From Notolepis coatsorum (Eukaryota > Chordata > Actinopteri > Aulopiformes > Paralepididae), in the NCBI GenBank assembly GCA_963971535.1, contig OZ020589.1:54503743-54567742 (forward strand): DNA of 64,000 bases, written 5' to 3'. Shown in pieces: positions 33,693 to 46,742 of the stretch (position 1 is the first letter of the stretch; every line of letters starts with the position of its first letter). The notes under the pieces are model-generated. The model did no database searches, was not told the origin of the DNA, and was given only the letters and a program-made list of their open reading frames with translations. The position numbers and the translations under genes were made by a program.

Positions 33693-34086
33693 CTCCACAC
33701 ACTTTATAGCACACACTTTAAACAAACACACTGTAGCACCCACTCCCCACACTTTATATTTATTGATGAAGGATTGCACTACAACTCGTACACCTTACTG
33801 TAAATTGTACCTAAATTGTACCTCATCCCATTTCTGCTTTGCACTATATAGTACTGTACATTAGTACACTGCATAGTATTGTATATTATATGGTAACTCA
33901 GAACATTGTACATATGTCTATACCGAACACTGTGACCTCATTTTCTTCTTCTAAATTACATGCTATACTATGTTATTTGATACTATCTTGTCTAGCACAG
34001 TCTCTGGAGCGTAACAGTAAGAAGCATTTTGTATGAAAGTATTCTGTACTTCTGTATGACAACTATTAAAGAAACTTAAACTTAAA
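33693..34086 (+). mobile_element. LINE A-type 3' UTR fragment inserted in LINE B
   Basis: It matches the 3' UTR of LINE A at about 8,690-9,056: 'TTGCACTACAAC', 'CTTACTGTAAATTGTA', 'GCACAGTCTCTGGAGCG' and the ending 'ACTTAAACTTAAA'. There is no coding sequence. CTCCA occurs at both joints as a short, imperfect target duplication. Confidence 0.85.
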
Positions 34087-35935
34087 CGCTCCAGGACGTG
34101 TTTACAGATACGGATTGGGATATGTTCAAAGGAAGTGCCAGTGACGTCAGCGAGCTCGCAGACACAGTGGTGAGCTACATAACAACAATAGCTGATGGTA
34201 TTGTCCCCAGGAAAACGGTGCAGGTTTTCCCAAACCAGAAACCGTGGGTGGACAGCACTATTAGAGCAGCTCTGAACTCTCGCACCACCGCCTACAACCT
34301 GGGTAGAGAGTCAGGAAACATGGAGGAGTATAAGGCTTCAGTCTATACTCTACGCAAGGCTGTTAAACTTGCTAAGAGGACATATGCTGACAAACTGGAG
34401 ACACAAATGGCACAAAACGACACAAGAGGATTATGGCAGGGACTGAAGACAATAACTGACTATAAAGTGGGGAGCGACGACGCCTCCCTCGCGGACAAGC
34501 TCAACACCTTCTACGCTCGGTTTGGTGTAGACAGTGGCGCTGCTGGCTCTCCGGCTAGTGACGTCACTGGCGCGCCGGCTGTTGTGGAGGGGGGGGGGGG
34601 CAACCGCGGGGGGGCGGGGACGCTCTCTCGTTGTCGGAACACAGTGTGAGAAGAGCATTTATGCAGGTGAACACCAGGAAGGCTGCTGGCCCAGATGGCA
34701 TAACAGGACGCATACTCAAGTCCTGTGCCAACCAGCTGGCCCCAGTGTTTACCGCCATATTTAATCAATCCCTGGCGGAGTCAGTGGTGCCTGCCTGCTT
34801 CAAGATGTCTACCATCATCCCTGTACCGAAGAAACCCTCCCCAACATGTCCAAATGACTACAGACCGGTGGCACTCACCTCTGTGGTCATGAAATGTTTC
34901 GAGAGGCTGGTCAAGGACCACATTTGTGCCTCCCTCCCCAGTGTAATGGACCCTATGCAATTTGCATACAGGACAAACAGGTCCACCGACGACGCGGTCT
35001 CCCAGGTACTGCACAGCACCCTCTCGCACCTTGACCGTCAGAAGGGGGGCTATGTGAGACTGTTGTTCATTGACTACAGCTCAGCGTTCAACACCATAGT
35101 CCCCACCAGACTGGTGGACAAGCTGATCGAGCTAGGTCTGAGCTCCGCCCTGAGCGCCTGGGTACTGGACTTTCTGAGCGAAAGACCCCAGGCGGTCAGG
35201 GTGGGGGGTCAGACCTCCAACACCATCACCCTGAGCATCGGGTCCCCCCAGGGCTGTGTTCTGAGCCCCCTGCTGTACTCACTCTACACACACGATTGTG
35301 TGGCCAAGTTCAGCTCCAACTCCATAGTGAAGTTCGCAGACGACACGGTGGTGGTGGGGCTGATCTCGGACAACGACGAGAAGGCCTACCGGGAGGAGGT
35401 TGAGGTACTGGAACGCTGGTGCCAGGACAACAGCCTGCTCCTGAACATTGGTAAAACCAAGGAGCTGATCGTGGATTATAGGAGAGGACAGCAGGAGACG
35501 CACACACCACTGATGATTAAGGGGGCTACCGTGGACAGGGTGAGCAGCTTTAAGTACCTGGGGGTCCACATCTCAGAGGACCTGACATGGTCAACACACA
35601 TAGACACAGTAGTAAAGAAGGCGAAACAGCGCCTCTACCACCTGAGACAGTTAAGGAAGTTCAGAGTATCGGGGAAGATACTCCAGTCCTTCTACTCAGG
35701 AGCTGTAGAGAGCATCCTGACCGGAAACATCACTGCCTGGTATGGAAACAGCACGGCACAGGACAAGAAGGCCCTACAGAGAGTGGTGCGCTCAGCCGAG
35801 CGTACCACGGGTATTGCACTACCCCCCCTGCAGGTTCTATACAACAAGAGGTGCAAATCCAGAGCCTGCAGGATAATGAAAGACCCTCACCACCCCAATA
35901 ACAGCCTGTTCACGCCTGCGAACCCCAGCTACTAG
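34087..35935 (+). pseudogene. LINE B ORF2, linker and reverse transcriptase
   Basis: The linker frame ('TVVSYITTIADGIVPRKTVQ') ends at 34,649, and a shift at the G-run 34,589-34,600 moves coding to the frame open until 35,935. That frame carries 'NTRKAAGPDGITGRILKSC', '[20 protein letters not shown]', '[15 protein letters not shown]' (palm Asp), '[19 protein letters not shown]', 'IVKFADDTVVVGLISDND' (catalytic pair), 'FKYLGVHISEDLTW' and 'RACRIMKDPHHPNN'. The last 15 or so residues are altered by a small deletion near 35,910. Apart from the G-run shift the polymerase is intact, so this copy is relatively young. Confidence 0.88.
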
Positions 35936-36710
35936 GACAGAGCGGCTTAGGCTCAGCTTCTTCCCCCAGGCCATCAGAGCCCTGAACAATGAACATTGAG
36001 TGCTCAGAACATTGAACTATCCACACACAAGCACACATGAACACACACACGACACGCACGCTGTGCACACTCACACACGAGCAGCCACTTAACACTTTAA
36101 CATGAGCGGGCACACACTCATGTCGCACACACGCACACTTATGGCCAAAAGGAAAGGACACTTTAAATTAGAATAACAGGAACAGTGTATTGCACTACCA
36201 AAGCTAACTAGCATGTCCCATAGGCTCTGTAAATAACTATGTACAAATACCGAGATGTCACTCCATGTTACCTGTTACCTGTTCACTGCACAATGTTGTT
36301 TTTTTATTTTTTTATTCTATTATATGTTGTACCACTGTATTGCACATCGTTGCGGGCGAGACCACCCGCATTTCATTGTATACCTGTATGCCGTGACAAT
36401 TAAAACTCTTGACTTGACTTGATATATATATATATATTTTTTTAATGTTTTAAAATAGTACACTCATTTGAGTAGTGGAAAAGGGGTAGGATTAAATAAG
36501 TGTATACTTTTCTTCCTACTCCTTTTCGAACATGTAGATTTAGTTGTGTTTTGCTTTTGTTATTGTTTGTTTGTATTCATTGCATGTTCGAAATAAAGAT
36601 TTCAAATCAAATCAAATCTAATATATTCAAGCTTACAGACAAGTAGCCGGAAACAACAAGTGACAAGTGTCTTCTGAAATCTAAGATCTTCTGAGAGAAT
36701 TGTTGAATAA

Positions 36711-36850
36711 CAAATGTTCTAGAATGTTTGATTATGACATCATACTGTGACATCACAAATGTTCTAGAATGTTTGATTATGACATCATACTGTGACATCA
36801 CAAATGTTCTAGAATGTTTGATTATGACATCATACTGTGACATCACAATG
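36711..36850. repeat. 45-bp tandem repeat, 3 units plus remnants
   Basis: CAAATGTTCTAGAATGTTTG recurs at 36,711, 36,756 and 36,801. Each unit also holds TGACATCA twice, and TGACATCA words continue irregularly to 36,905. The period divides by three, so a 60-80 codon frame is open on both strands; not a gene. Confidence 0.9.
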
Positions 36851-36932
36851 GAACATCATACTGTGACATCATACTCTGTGACATCATACTGTGACATCAC
36901 AATGGAACATATTTGAGTTCCACTTGAATAAT

Positions 36933-37003
36933 ATAAATAATATGTATGATATAATATAATGTTATATTATATAACATTATATTATATCATACATATTATT
37001 TAT
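36933..37003. repeat. 71-bp AT-rich palindrome
   Basis: Arms of 35 bp (36,933-36,967 and 36,969-37,003) are perfect inverse complements around a single T at 36,968. The left arm includes ATGTATGATATAATATAATG. It lies 25 bp from the first Sat2 unit. It would form a long hairpin or cruciform. No transposon features surround it. Confidence 0.9.
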
Positions 37004-37027
37004 CATACATATTAATTATATATTATA

Positions 37028-40000
37028 ACAACTTGTTATATTATCACCTAACATGGGCTCCACAGTGTTGTTATATTATCACCTAACATGGGCTCCACAT
37101 GTTGTTATATTATCACCTAACATGGGCTCCACATGTTGTTATATTATCACCTAACATGGGCTCCACATGTTGTTATATTATCACCTAACATGGGCTCCCC
37201 ATGTTGTTATATTATCACCTAACATGGGCTCCACAGTGTTGTTATATTATCACCTAACATGGGCTCCACAGTGTTGTTATATTATCACCTAACATGGGCT
37301 CCATAGTGTTGTTATATTATCACCTAACATGGGCTCCACAGTGTTGTTATATTATCACCTAACATGGGCTCCACAGTGTTGTTATATTATCACCTAACAT
37401 GGGCTCCACATGTTGTTATATTATCACCTAACATGGGCTCCACAGTGTTGTTATATTATCACCTAACATGGGCTCCACATGTTGTTATATTATCACCTAA
37501 CATGGGCTCCACATGTTGTTATATTATCACCTAACATGGGCTCCACAGTGTTGTTATATTATCACCTAACATGGGCTCCACATGTTGTTATATTATCACC
37601 TAACATGGGCTCCACATGTTGTTATATTATCACCTAACATGGGCTCCACATGTTGTTATATTATCACCTAACATGGGCTCCACATGTTGTTATATTATCA
37701 CCTAACATGGGCTCCACATGTTGTTATATTATCACCTAACATGGGCTCCACATGTTGTTATATTATCACCTAACATGGGCTCCACAGTGTTGTTATATTA
37801 TCACCTAACATGGGCTCCACAGTGTTGTTATATTATCACCTAACATGGGCTCCACATGTTGTTATATTATCACCTAACATGGGCTCCACATGTTGTTATA
37901 TTATCACCTAACATGGGCTGCACATGTTGTTATATTATCACCTAACATGGGCTCCACATGTTGTTATATTATCACCTAACATGGGCTCCACATGTTGTTA
38001 TATTATCACCTAACATGGGCTCCACATGTTGTTATATTATCACCTAACATGGGCTCCACATGTTGTTATATTATCACCTAACATGGGCTCCACATGTTGT
38101 TATATTATCACCTAACATGGGCTCCACATGTTGTTATATTATCACCTAACATGGGCTCCACATGTTGTTATATTATCACCTAACATGGGCTCCACAGTGT
38201 TGTTATATTATCACCTAACATGGGCTCCACAGTGTTGTTATATTATCACCTAACATGGGCTCCACATGTTGTTATATTATCACCTAACATGGGCTCCACA
38301 GTGTTATTATATTATCACCTAACATGGGCTCCACATGTTGTTATATTATCACCTAACATGGGCTCCACATGTTGTTATATTATCACCTAACATGGGCTCC
38401 ACATGTTGTTATATTATCACCTAACATGGGCTCCACAGTGTTGTTATATTATCACCTAACATGGGCTCCATAGTGTTGTTATATTATCACCTAACATGGG
38501 CTCCACAGTGTTGTTATATTATCACCTAACATGGGCTCCACAGTGTTGTTATATTATCACCTAACATGGGCTCCACATGTTGTTATATTATCACCTAACA
38601 TGGGCTCCACAGTGTTGTTATATTATCACCTAACATGGGCTCAACATGTTGTTATATTATCACCTAACATGGGCTCCACATGTTGTTATATTATCACCTA
38701 ACATGGGCTCCACAGTGTTGTTATATTATCACCTAACATGGGCTCCACATGTTGTTATATTATCACCTAACATGGGCTCCACATGTTGTTATATTATCAC
38801 CTAACATGGGCTCCACATGTTGTTATATTATCACCTAACATGGGCTCCACATGTTGTTATATTATCACCTAACATGGGCTCCCCATGTTGTTATATTATC
38901 ACCTAACATGGGCTCCACAGTGTTGTTATATTATCACCTAACATGGGCTCCACAGTGTTGTTATATTATCACCTAACATGGGCTCCATAGTGTTGTTATA
39001 TTATCACCTAACATGGGCTCCACAGTGTTGTTATATTATCACCTAACATGGGCTCCACAGTGTTGTTATATTATCACCTAACATGGGCTCCACATGTTGT
39101 TATATTATCACCTAACATGGGCTCCACAGTGTTGTTATATTATCACCTAACATGGGCTCCACATGTTGTTATATTATCACCTAACATGGGCTCCACATGT
39201 TGTTATATTATCACCTAACATGGGCTCCACAGTGTTGTTATATTATCACCTAACATGGGCTCCACATGTTGTTATATTATCACCTAACATGGGCTCCACA
39301 TGTTGTTATATTATCACCTAACATGGGCTCCACATGTTGTTATATTATCACCTAACATGGGCTCCACATGTTGTTATATTATCACCTAACATGGGCTCCA
39401 CATGTTGTTATATTATCACCTAACATGGGCTCCACATGTTGTTATATTATCACCTAACATGGGCTCCACAGTGTTGTTATATTATCACCTAACATGGGCT
39501 CCACAGTGTTGTTATATTATCACCTAACATGGGCTCCACATGTTGTTATATTATCACCTAACATGGGCTCCACATGTTGTTATATTATCACCTAACATGG
39601 GCTGCACATGTTGTTATATTATCACCTAACATGGGCTCCACATGTTGTTATATTATCACCTAACATGGGCTCCACATGTTGTTATATTATCACCTAACAT
39701 GGGCTCCACATGTTGTTATATTATCACCTAACATGGGCTCCACATGTTGTTATATTATCACCTAACATGGGCTCCACATGTTGTTATATTATCACCTAAC
39801 ATGGGCTCCACATGTTGTTATATTATCACCTAACATGGGCTCCACATGTTGTTATATTATCACCTAACATGGGCTCCACAGTGTTGTTATATTATCACCT
39901 AACATGGGCTCCACAGTGTTGTTATATTATCACCTAACATGGGCTCCACATGTTGTTATATTATCACCTAACATGGGCTCCACAGTGTTATTATATTATC

Positions 40001-43000
40001 ACCTAACATGGGCTCCACATGTTGTTATATTATCACCTAACATGGGCTCCACATGTTGTTATATTATCACCTAACATGGGCTCCACATGTTGTTATATTA
40101 TCACCTAACATGGGCTCCACAGTGTTGTTATATTATCACCTAACATGGGCTCCATAGTGTTGTTATATTATCACCTAACATGGGCTCCACAGTGTTGTTA
40201 TATTATCACCTAACATGGGCTCCACAGTGTTGTTATATTATCACCTAACATGGGCTCCACATGTTGTTATATTATCACCTAACATGGGCTCCACAGTGTT
40301 GTTATATTATCACCTAACATGGGCTCAACATGTTGTTATATTATCACCTAACATGGGCTCCACATGTTGTTATATTATCACCTAACATGGGCTCCACAGT
40401 GTTGTTATATTATCACCTAACATGGGCTCCACATGTTGTTATATTATCACCTAACATGGGCTCCACAGTGTTGTTATATTATCACCTAACATGGGCTCCA
40501 CAGTGTTGTTATATTATCACCTAACATGGGCTCCACATGTTGTTATATTATCACCTAACATGGGCTCCACAGTGTTATTATATTATCACCTAACATGGGC
40601 TCCACATGTTGATATATTATCACCTAACATGGCTCCACATGTTGTTATATTATCACCTAACATGGGCTCCACATGTTGTTATATTATCACCTAACATGGG
40701 CTCCACATGTTGTTATATTATCACCTAACATGGGCTCCACATGTTGTTATATTATCACCTAACATGGGCTCCACATGTTGTTATATTATCACCTAACATG
40801 GGCTCCATAGTGTTGTTATATTATCACCTAACATGGGCTCCACATGTTGTTATATTATCACCTAACATGGGCTCCACATGTTGTTATATTATCACCTAAC
40901 ATGGGCTCCACATGTTGTTATATTATCACCTAACATGGGCTCCACATGTTGTTATATTATCATCTAACATGGGCTCCACATGTTGTTATATTATCACCTA
41001 ATATGGGCTCCACATGTTGTTATATTATCACCTAACATGGGCTCCACATGTTGTTATATTATCACCTAACATGGGCTCCACATGTTGTTATATTATCACC
41101 TAACATGGGCTCCACAGTGTTGTTATATTATCACCTAACATGGGCTCCACATGTTGTTATATTATAACCTAACATGGGCTCCACATGTTGTTATATTATC
41201 ACCTAACATAGGCTCCACAGTGTTGTTATATTATCACCTAACATGGGCTCCACATGTTGTTATATTATCACCTAACATGGGCTCCACAGTGTTGTTATAT
41301 TATCACCTAACATGGGCTCCATAGTGTTGTTGTATTATCACCTAACATGGGCTCCATAGTGTTGTTATATTATCACCTAACATGGGCTCCACATGTTGTT
41401 ATATTATCACCTAACATGGGCTCCACATGTTGTTATATTATCACCTAACATGGGCTCCACATGTTGTTATATTATCACCTAACATGGGCTCCACATGTTG
41501 TTATATTATCACCTAACATGGGCTCCACATGTTGTTATATTATCACCTAACATGGGCTCCACAGTGTTGTTATATTATCACCTAACATGGGCTCCACAGT
41601 GTTGTTATATTATCACCTAACATGGGCTCCACAGTGTTGTTATATTATCACCTAACATGGGCTCCACATGTTGTTATATTATCACCTAACATGGGCTCCA
41701 CAGTGTTGTTATATTATCACCTAACATGGGCTCCACAGTGTTGTTATATTATCACCTAACATGGGCTCCACATGTTGTTATATTATCACCTAACATGGGC
41801 TCCACAGTGTTGTTATATTATCACCTAACATGGGCTCCATAGTGTTGTTGTATTATCACCTAACATGGGCTCCATAGTGTTGTTATATTATCACCTAACA
41901 TGGGCTCCACATGTTGTTATATTATCACCTAACATGGGCTCCACATGTTGTTATATTATCACCTAACATGGGCTCCACAGTGTTGTTATATTATCACCTA
42001 ACATGGGCTCCACATGTTGTTATATTATCACCTAACATGGGCTCCACATGTTGTTATATTATCACCTAACATGGGCTCCACATGTTGTTATATTATCACC
42101 TAACATGGGCTCCACATGTTGTTATATTATCACCTAACATGGGCTCCACATGTTGTTATATTATCACCTAACATGGGCTCCACATGCTGTTATATTATCA
42201 CCTAACATGGGCTCCACATGTTGTTATATTATCACCTAACATGGGCTCCACATGTTGTTATATTATCACCTAACATGGGCTCCACATGTTGTTATATTAT
42301 CACCTAACATGGGCTCCATAGTGTTGTTATATTATCACCCAACATGGGCTCCACAGTGTTGTTATATTATCACCTAACATGGGCTCCACATGTTGTTATA
42401 TTATCACCTAACATGGGCTCCACATGTTGTTATATTATCACCTAACATGGGCTCCACATGTTGTTATATTATCACCTAACATGGGCTCCACATGTTGTTA
42501 TATTATCACCTAACATGGGCTCCATAGTGTTGTTGTATTATCACCTAACATGGGTTCCACATGTTGTTATATTATCACCTAACATGGGCTCCACATGTTG
42601 TTGTATTATCACCTAACATGGGCTCCACGTGTTGTTATATTATCACCTAACATGGGCTCCACATGTTGTTATATTATCACCTAACATGGGCTCCACATGT
42701 TGTTATATTATCACCTAACATGGGCTCCACATGTTGTTATATTATCACCTAACATGGGCTCCACAGTGTTGTTATATTATCACCTAACATGGGCTCCACA
42801 TGTTGTTATATTATCACCTAACATGGGCTCCACATGTTGTTATATTATCACCTAACATGGGCTCCACATGTTGTTATATTATCACCTAACATGGGCTCCA
42901 CAGTGTTGTTATATTATCACCTAACATGGGCTCCACAGTGTTGTTATATTATCACCTAACATGGGCTCCACAGTGTTGTTATATTATCACCTAACATGGG

Positions 43001-46000
43001 CTCCACATGTTGTTATATTATCACCTAACATGGGCTACACAGTGTTGTTATATTATCACCTAACATGGACTCCATAGTGTTGTTGTATTATCACCTAACA
43101 TGGGCTCCATAGTGTTGTTATATTATCACCTAACATGGGCTCCACATGTTGTTATATTATCACCTAACATGGGCTCCACATGTTGTTATATTATCACCTA
43201 ACATGGGCTCCACAGTGTTGTTATATTATCACCTAACATGGGCTCCACATGTTGTTATATTATCACCTAACATGGGCTCCACATGTTGTTATATTATCAC
43301 CTAACATGGGCTCCACATGTTGTTATATTATCACCTAACATGGGCTCCACATGTTGTTATATTATAACCTAACATGGGCTCCACATGTTGTTATATTATC
43401 ACCTAACATGGGCTCCACAGTGTTGTTATATTATCACCTAACATGGGCTCCACATGTTGTTATATTATCACCTAACATGGGCTCCACAGTGTTGTTATAT
43501 TATCACCTAACATGGGCTCCATAGTGTTGTTGTATTATCACCTAACATGGGCTCCATAGTGTTGTTATATTATCACCTAACATGGGCTCCACATGTTGTT
43601 ATATTATCACCTAACATGGGCTCCACATGTTGTTATATTATCACCTAACATGGGCTCCACATGTTGTTATATTATCACCTAACATGGGCTCCACAGTGTT
43701 GTTATATTATCACCTAACATGGGCTCCACATGTTGTTATATTATCACCTAACATGGGCTCCACATGTTGTTATATATCACCTAACATGGGCTCCACATGT
43801 TGTTATATTATCACCTAACATGGGCTCCACAGTGTTGTTATATTATCACCTAACATGGGCTCCACAGTGTTGTTATATTATCACCTAACATGGGCTCCAC
43901 AGTGTTGTTATATTATCACCTAACATGGGCTCCACATGTTGTTATATTATCACCTAACATGGGCTCCACAGTGTTGTTATATTATCACCTAACATGGGCT
44001 CCATAGTGTTGTTGTATTATCACCTAACATGGGCTCCATAGTGTTGTTATATTATCACCTAACATGGGCTCCACATGTTGTTATATTATCACCTAACATG
44101 GGCTCCACATGTTGTTATATTATCACCTAACATGGGCTCCACAGTGTTGCTATATTATCACCTAACATGGGCTCCACATGTTGTTATATTATCACCTAAC
44201 ATGGGCTCCACATGTTGTTATATTATCACCTAACATGGGCTCCACATGTTGTTATATTATCACCTAACATGGGCTCCACATGTTGTTATATTATCACCTA
44301 ACATGGGCTCCACATGTTGTTATATTATCACCTAACATGGGCTCCACATGTTGTTATATTATCACCTAACATGGGCTCCACATGTTGTTATATTATCACC
44401 TAACATGGGCTCCACATGTTGTTATATTATCACCTAACATGGGCTCCACATGTTGTTATATTATCACCTAACATGGGCTCCACATGTTGTTATATTATCA
44501 CCTAACATGGGTTCCACAGTGTTGTTATATTATCACCTAACATGGGCTCCACATGTTATATTATCACCTAACATGGGCTCCACAGTGTTGTTATATTATC
44601 ACCTAACATGGGCTACACATGTTGTTATATTATCACCTAACATGGGCTCCACATGTTGTTATATTATCACCTAACATGGGCTCCACATGTTGTTATATTA
44701 TCACCTAACATGGGCTCCACATGTTGTTATATTATCACCTAACATGGGCTCCACATGTTGTTATATTATCACCTAACATGGGCTCCACATGTTGTTATAT
44801 TATCACCTAACATGGGCTCCACATGTTGTTATATTATCACCTAACATGGGCTCCACAGTGTTGTTATATTATCACCTAACATGGGCTCCACATGTTGTTA
44901 TATTATCACCTAACATGGGCTCCACATGTTGTTATATTATCACCTAACATGGGCTCCACATGTTGTTATATTATCACATAACATGGGCTCCACATGTTGT
45001 TATATTATCACCTAACATGGGCTCCACATGTTGTTATATTATCACCTAACATGGGCTCCACATGTTGTTATATTATCACCTAACATGGGCTCCACATGTT
45101 GTTATATTATCACCTAACATGGGCTCCACATGTTGTTATATTATCACCTAACATGGGCTCCATAGTGTTGTTATATTATCACCTAACATGGGCTCCACAG
45201 TGTTGTTATATTATCACCTAACATGGGCTCCACATGTTGTTATATTATCACCTAACATGGGCTCCACATGTTGTTATATTATCACCTAACATGGGCTCCA
45301 CATGTTGTTATATTATCACCTAACATGGGCTCCACATGTTGTTATATTATCACCTAACATGGGCTCCATAGTGTTGTTGTATTATCACCTAACATGGGCT
45401 CCACATGTTGTTATATTATCACCTAACATGGGCTCCACATGTTGTTGTATTATCACCTAACATGGGCTCCACGTGTTGTTATATTATCACCTAACATGGG
45501 CTCCACATGTTGTTATATTATCACCTAACATGGGCTCCACATGTTGTTATATTATCACCTAACATGGGCTCCACATGTTGTTATATTATCACCTAACATG
45601 GGTTCCACAGTGTTGTTATATTATCACCTAACATGGGCTCCACATGTTGTTATATTATCACCTAACATGGGCTCCACATGTTGTTATATTATCACCTAAC
45701 ATGGGCTCCACATGTTGTTATATTATCACCTAACATGGGCTCCACATGTTGTTATATTATCACCTAACATGGGCTCCACATGTTGTTATATTATCACCTA
45801 ACATGGGCTCCACATGTTGTTATATTATCACCTAACATGGGCTCCACAGTGTTGTTATATTATCACCTAACATGGGCTCCACATGTTGTTATATTATCAC
45901 CTAACATGGGCTCCACATGTTGTTATATTATCACCTAACATGGGCTCCACATGTTGTTATATTATCACCTAACATGGGCTCCACAGTGTTGTTATATTAT

Positions 46001-46142
46001 CACCTAACATGGGCTCCACATGTTGTTATATTATCACCTAACATGGGCTCCACAGTGTTGTTATATTATCACCTAACATGGGCTCCACATGTTGTTATAT
46101 TATCACCTAACATGGGCTCCACAGTGTTGTTATATTATCACA
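37028..46142. repeat. Sat2: 34/35-bp satellite array, about 265 units
   Basis: The unit is TTGTTATATTATCACCTAAC followed by ATGGGCTCCACATG (34 bp), or by ATGGGCTCCACAGTG or ATGGGCTCCATAGTG (35 bp). Rare private variants (CTCCCC, GCTGCA, CTCAACA, TTATTATA, TTGTTGTAT, CCACGTG) serve as markers of internal duplications. Short 60-80 codon frames arise where 34- and 35-bp units alternate and are not genes. The array ends mid-unit at about 46,142. Confidence 0.98.
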
Positions 46143-46482
46143 GTGCTGCACAGGCTCCTGGTTGAGGCGACCAAAGCACTAATGAACGTGTTGTCATAGT
46201 GATACAAGACGATGGTAGAGAAACAGCTCCTTGTACCAAGTCTCTGCAACCACTGGCTCGTCGTTATCGACCACATGCACCTCATTAGCCCGTAGCCCCA
46301 AATACGTGGCCCTTCCCAATGTGCCAATGGATCACAACGCCAGACATCTCTTATGCTGGTATCGGCTGAAATCATTGTGATTCCTCGTGCGTTCCTGGCT
46401 GTTCTCACACGTCAAGGCAGCTGTGCCGCTTTGCAAAAAGAAAACGATACAATGTTCACATTCTTATCAGCTCACAGCTCTA
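46143..46482. other. unassigned single-copy DNA right of Sat2
   Basis: A 92-codon minus frame (46,130-46,408) begins partly in the satellite. An alternative minus frame reads 'NDEPVVAETWYKELFLYHR', which looks protein-like but matches no family I recognise. No firm call. Confidence 0.3.
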
Positions 46483-46491
46483 ATGAGGGGG

Positions 46492-46733
46492 GGGGGGGGG
46501 CAACAGTGGCTCAGGAGGTAGAGCAGTCGTCTGGTAATCCTGAGCGTGTCGAAGTGTCCATGAGCAAGACACTTTAAGTACCCCTAACTGCTCCCACGAT
46601 GAGCAGGTTGGCACCTTGCATGGTCGCCTCCACTGTTGGTGCGTGAATGTGTGAGTGAATGGGTGAAATGTGAGGAACAAATTATAAGGCGCTTTGGATA
46701 AAAGCTGCAATATAAATGCACCCTTTACCACTT
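46492..46733 (+). mobile_element. tRNA-derived SINE, copy 2, B box deleted
   Basis: It is the same family as 5,800-6,055, with A-box-like 'GTGGCTCAGGAGGTAGAGC' and tail 'CGCTTTGGATAAAAGC'. Flanking ATGAGGGGG repeats (about 46,483 and 46,734) are the target duplication. The segment that should hold the B box (GGTTCGATTCC in copy 1) is missing between 'GGTAATCCTGA' and 'GCGTGTCGAAG', so pol III transcription should be impaired. Confidence 0.8.
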
Positions 46734-46742
46734 ATGAGGGGG

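Larger units (their letters stand above)
32635..36420 (+). mobile_element. LINE B: near full-length Rex1/L2-like LINE
   Basis: The element starts close to its ORF and includes endonuclease, linker, reverse transcriptase and a 3' UTR ending 'TGACAATTAAAACTC' with a TTGACTTGACTTGA tail. It lies in the (TA)n of the LINE C 3' UTR and is itself split by a LINE A-type 3' fragment at 33,693-34,086. Without that fragment it is about 3.4 kb. It has one homopolymer frameshift and a damaged C-terminus. Confidence 0.85.
31235..36618 (+). mobile_element. LINE C: 5'-truncated LINE carrying LINE B in its 3' UTR
   Basis: The reverse transcriptase and C-terminus occupy 31,235-32,544 and the start of the 3' UTR 32,545-32,634. 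The rest of the UTR resumes at about 36,421-36,618, ending in 'GAACATGTAGATTTAG', 'ATGTTCGAAATAAAG' and an (AAATC)n tail. The joints lie in (TA)n, so the (TA)n has probably been duplicated. LINE C is therefore older than LINE B. Confidence 0.8.

Noticed and set aside
36711-36910. CRE-like transcription factor sites (TGACATCA words)
   Set aside because: They are part of a tandem repeat unit, differ from the TGACGTCA consensus, and there is no promoter context.
40330-46165. Several 60-80 codon frames inside Sat2
   Set aside because: They are chance alternations of 34- and 35-bp units; sequence is the satellite throughout.
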